A stretch of DNA of 64,000 nt from Halanaerobium saccharolyticum. GTDB taxonomy: Bacteria; Bacillota; Halanaerobiia; Halanaerobiales; Halanaerobiaceae. The stretch is from assembly GCF_004362045.1 (NCBI RefSeq), contig NZ_SNWX01000002.1:186001-250000 (forward strand). The letters run 5' to 3'. The notes under the pieces were generated by a model. It was not told where the DNA came from. It did not search any database and saw only the letters and a list, made by a program, of their open reading frames with translations. The position numbers and the translations under genes were made by a program. Numbering within the stretch: the stretch's first letter is position 1; every line of letters starts with the position of its first letter. Below are positions 62,689 to 64,000 of the stretch, piece after piece.

Positions 62689-64000
62689 ATGGAGAATAGA
62701 ATACCGAGGCCTGAACATCCAAAACCTCAGTTCCAGAGACATAACTGGCAGAATCTAAATGGAAGCTGGAACTTTGCCTTTGATGATCAGAATCAGGGAG
62801 AAAAAAATAAGTGGTATCAAAATAAGAAATTGGAAAAGGAAATAATAGTTCCCTTTACTTTTGAAACTGAAGCAAGCGGCATTGCTGACAGGAGTGAACA
62901 TAATTATATCTGGTATCAGAGGAGTTTTAAAGCAGAGGCTGAGTCTGAGCAGAAAGTAATTTTAAATTTTGGGGCAGTTGATTATCTGACCAAAGTCTGG
63001 ATTAACGGCAGCTTTATCGGCAGTCATACCGGAGGTTATGATTCTTTCAGTTTTGATATCAGTGACTTTGTCAATTATCAGGAGAAGAATAAGATTGTAG
63101 TTAAAGTTGAAGATTCACGCTCAAAAACTCAGCCCCGGGGTAAACAGACTTACAAAAAAGATAATTTTCTCTGCTGGTATACCAGAACTACAGGGATCTG
63201 GCAGACTGTCTGGCTGGAGTTTATGGATCAAAAGCTTCAATTTGAAAATATTAAAATCACACCAGATATAGATCAGAAGGAAGTTGAGCTGGAATACACT
63301 TTTGAGGCAGCTGATTTTAAAACCGGAGAATATAAACTTTTGACAGAGATCAAATTTGAAGGTGAGCTGATCAATAAATTTGAGTTTGAAATAAATAAAA
63401 AAAATCATAAATATAAAGTTAATCTAGATGATCATAATCAGATAAAACTCTGGTTACCGGAGCAGCCGGACTTATATGATCTGGAAATGACTGTTTATAA
63501 AGATAAAGAAGTAGTAGACCAGGTTAATTCCTATTTCGGGATGAGAAAAATTTCGATTGAGAAGGATAAAATATTATTGAATAATCAACCGCTTTATCAG
63601 AAATTAATACTTGATCAGGGTTACTGGCCGGAAAGTTTAATGACTCCTCCTTCTGATCAGGCCTTAAAAAAAGATGTAGAACTGATAAAAAAAATGGGCT
63701 TTAATGGTGCCAGGAAACATCAAAAAATAGAAGATGATCGTTTTTATTACTGGGCAGACAAATTAGGACTTTTAGTCTGGGCTGAAATTGGTTCTACATA
63801 TGAGTATAATGATCAGGCTGTAGAAAACTTCAGCAATCAGTGGCTTAAGGTGGTCAAAGAATTATATAATCACCCTTCAATAATCACCTGGGTTCCTTTT
63901 AATGAATCCTGGGGGATTGAAGATGTTGCAAAAAATATAAAACAGCAGAATTTTACTGAAAGCATTTATTATCTAACCAAAAGTATTGATCCTCAAAGGC
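62689..64000 (+). CDS. GH2 family glycosidase, 3' end beyond window
   Basis: At least 437 codons are open to the window end. The N-terminal sugar-binding domain reads HNWQNLNGSWNFAFDDQ, then YIWYQRSFKAE, VDYLTKVWINGSFIGSHTGG and LCWYTRTTGIWQTVWLEF; the TIM barrel follows with NGARKHQKIEDDRFYYWADK, LLVWAEI and the acid/base ITWVPFNESWGIED. These are GH2 hallmarks (beta-galactosidase, beta-glucuronidase or beta-mannosidase). No signal peptide, so it works on imported sugar in the cytoplasm. TTAGGAGG precedes ATG 62689. The nucleophile lies beyond the window; the exact activity cannot be judged. Confidence 0.87.
   Translation, partial: MENRIPRPEHPKPQFQRHNWQNLNGSWNFAFDDQNQGEKNKWYQNKKLEKEIIVPFTFETEASGIADRSEHNYIWYQRSFKAEAESEQKVILNFGAVDYLTKVWINGSFIGSHTGGYDSFSFDISDFVNYQEKNKIVVKVEDSRSKTQPRGKQTYKKDNFLCWYTRTTGIWQTVWLEFMDQKLQFENIKITPDIDQKEVELEYTFEAADFKTGEYKLLTEIKFEGELINKFEFEINKKNHKYKVNLDDHNQIKLWLPEQPDLYDLEMTVYKDKEVVDQVNSYFGMRKISIEKDKILLNNQPLYQKLILDQGYWPESLMTPPSDQALKKDVELIKKMGFNGARKHQKIEDDRFYYWADKLGLLVWAEIGSTYEYNDQAVENFSNQWLKVVKELYNHPSIITWVPFNESWGIEDVAKNIKQQNFTESIYYLTKSIDPQR

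Overview
The window looks like the chromosome of an anaerobic, diderm, low-GC Firmicute of the order Halanaerobiales, most likely Halanaerobium. This is an inference from four things: AT-rich Firmicute-style genes with strong GGAGG ribosome binding sites and many TTG/GTG starts; lipopolysaccharide genes (Kdo transferase, O-antigen ligase, heptosyltransferase-like and ArnT-like enzymes); substrate-binding proteins with plain signal peptides and no lipobox, as expected with a periplasm; and rather acidic proteins. No database search was run.

Region 1 (1-18.2 kb) is an envelope glycan locus. It holds the tail of a GT9 transferase, a WaaE-like GT2, a GT4, an O-antigen ligase, a GT25, a sugar-nucleotide epimerase, two tandem ArnT-like GT39 proteins, an ArnC-like GT2, a LAB_N membrane protein, a DedA-PAP2-LssY fusion, an esterase-GT2 fusion and convergent waaA. 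Two insertion sequences have damaged it. A frameshifted IS30 abuts the C-terminal stub of a lost gene, probably a glycosyltransferase. An IS4 with perfect 27-bp ends and a 9-bp target duplication interrupts a second GT4 gene; removing it restores a 365-codon frame, exactly the length of the intact paralogue at 866-1963.

Region 2 (18.4-21.2 kb) is a small housekeeping stretch: tRNA-Glu, a CoA-disulfide-reductase/NADH-oxidase-like flavoprotein, a DUF134 regulator and an OsmC protein.

Region 3 (21.3-48 kb) is a purine/urate catabolic island on one strand. It holds two fold-type II PLP enzymes, an XRE-cupin regulator, YgeY and YgeW, a complete TRAP transporter, a xanthine/uracil-type permease, a three-gene molybdenum hydroxylase, an SsnA-like aminohydrolase, a small DUF1801 gene, SsnA, a second molybdenum hydroxylase whose large subunit is split into two genes, a PreA-like iron-sulfur flavoprotein, adenine deaminase, and a guanine-class riboswitch in front of an AzgA-type purine permease. 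The likely flow is purine uptake, deamination of adenine and guanine-type bases, hydroxylation, ring opening, and processing of ureido/diamino intermediates by YgeW, YgeY and the PLP enzymes. The ring-opening enzyme is not in the window.

Region 4 (48-57.4 kb) has an APC transporter, a cupin, a TlpA-like thioredoxin, an adenosylhomocysteinase-family gene followed by a LarA-family gene, and a MoxR-DUF58-DUF4129 operon. Region 5 (57.4-64 kb) has an esterase, an ArsR-type regulator with a large C-terminal domain, a sugar ABC importer without ATPase, and a GH2 glycosidase cut by the window end.

A family of KpnI-site palindromes (GGTACCGGGTACTTGG and its complement) sits in five intergenic gaps of regions 3 and 4. 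Two larger folded elements (31940-32091 and 37245-37452) flank the first hydroxylase operon and are unexplained.
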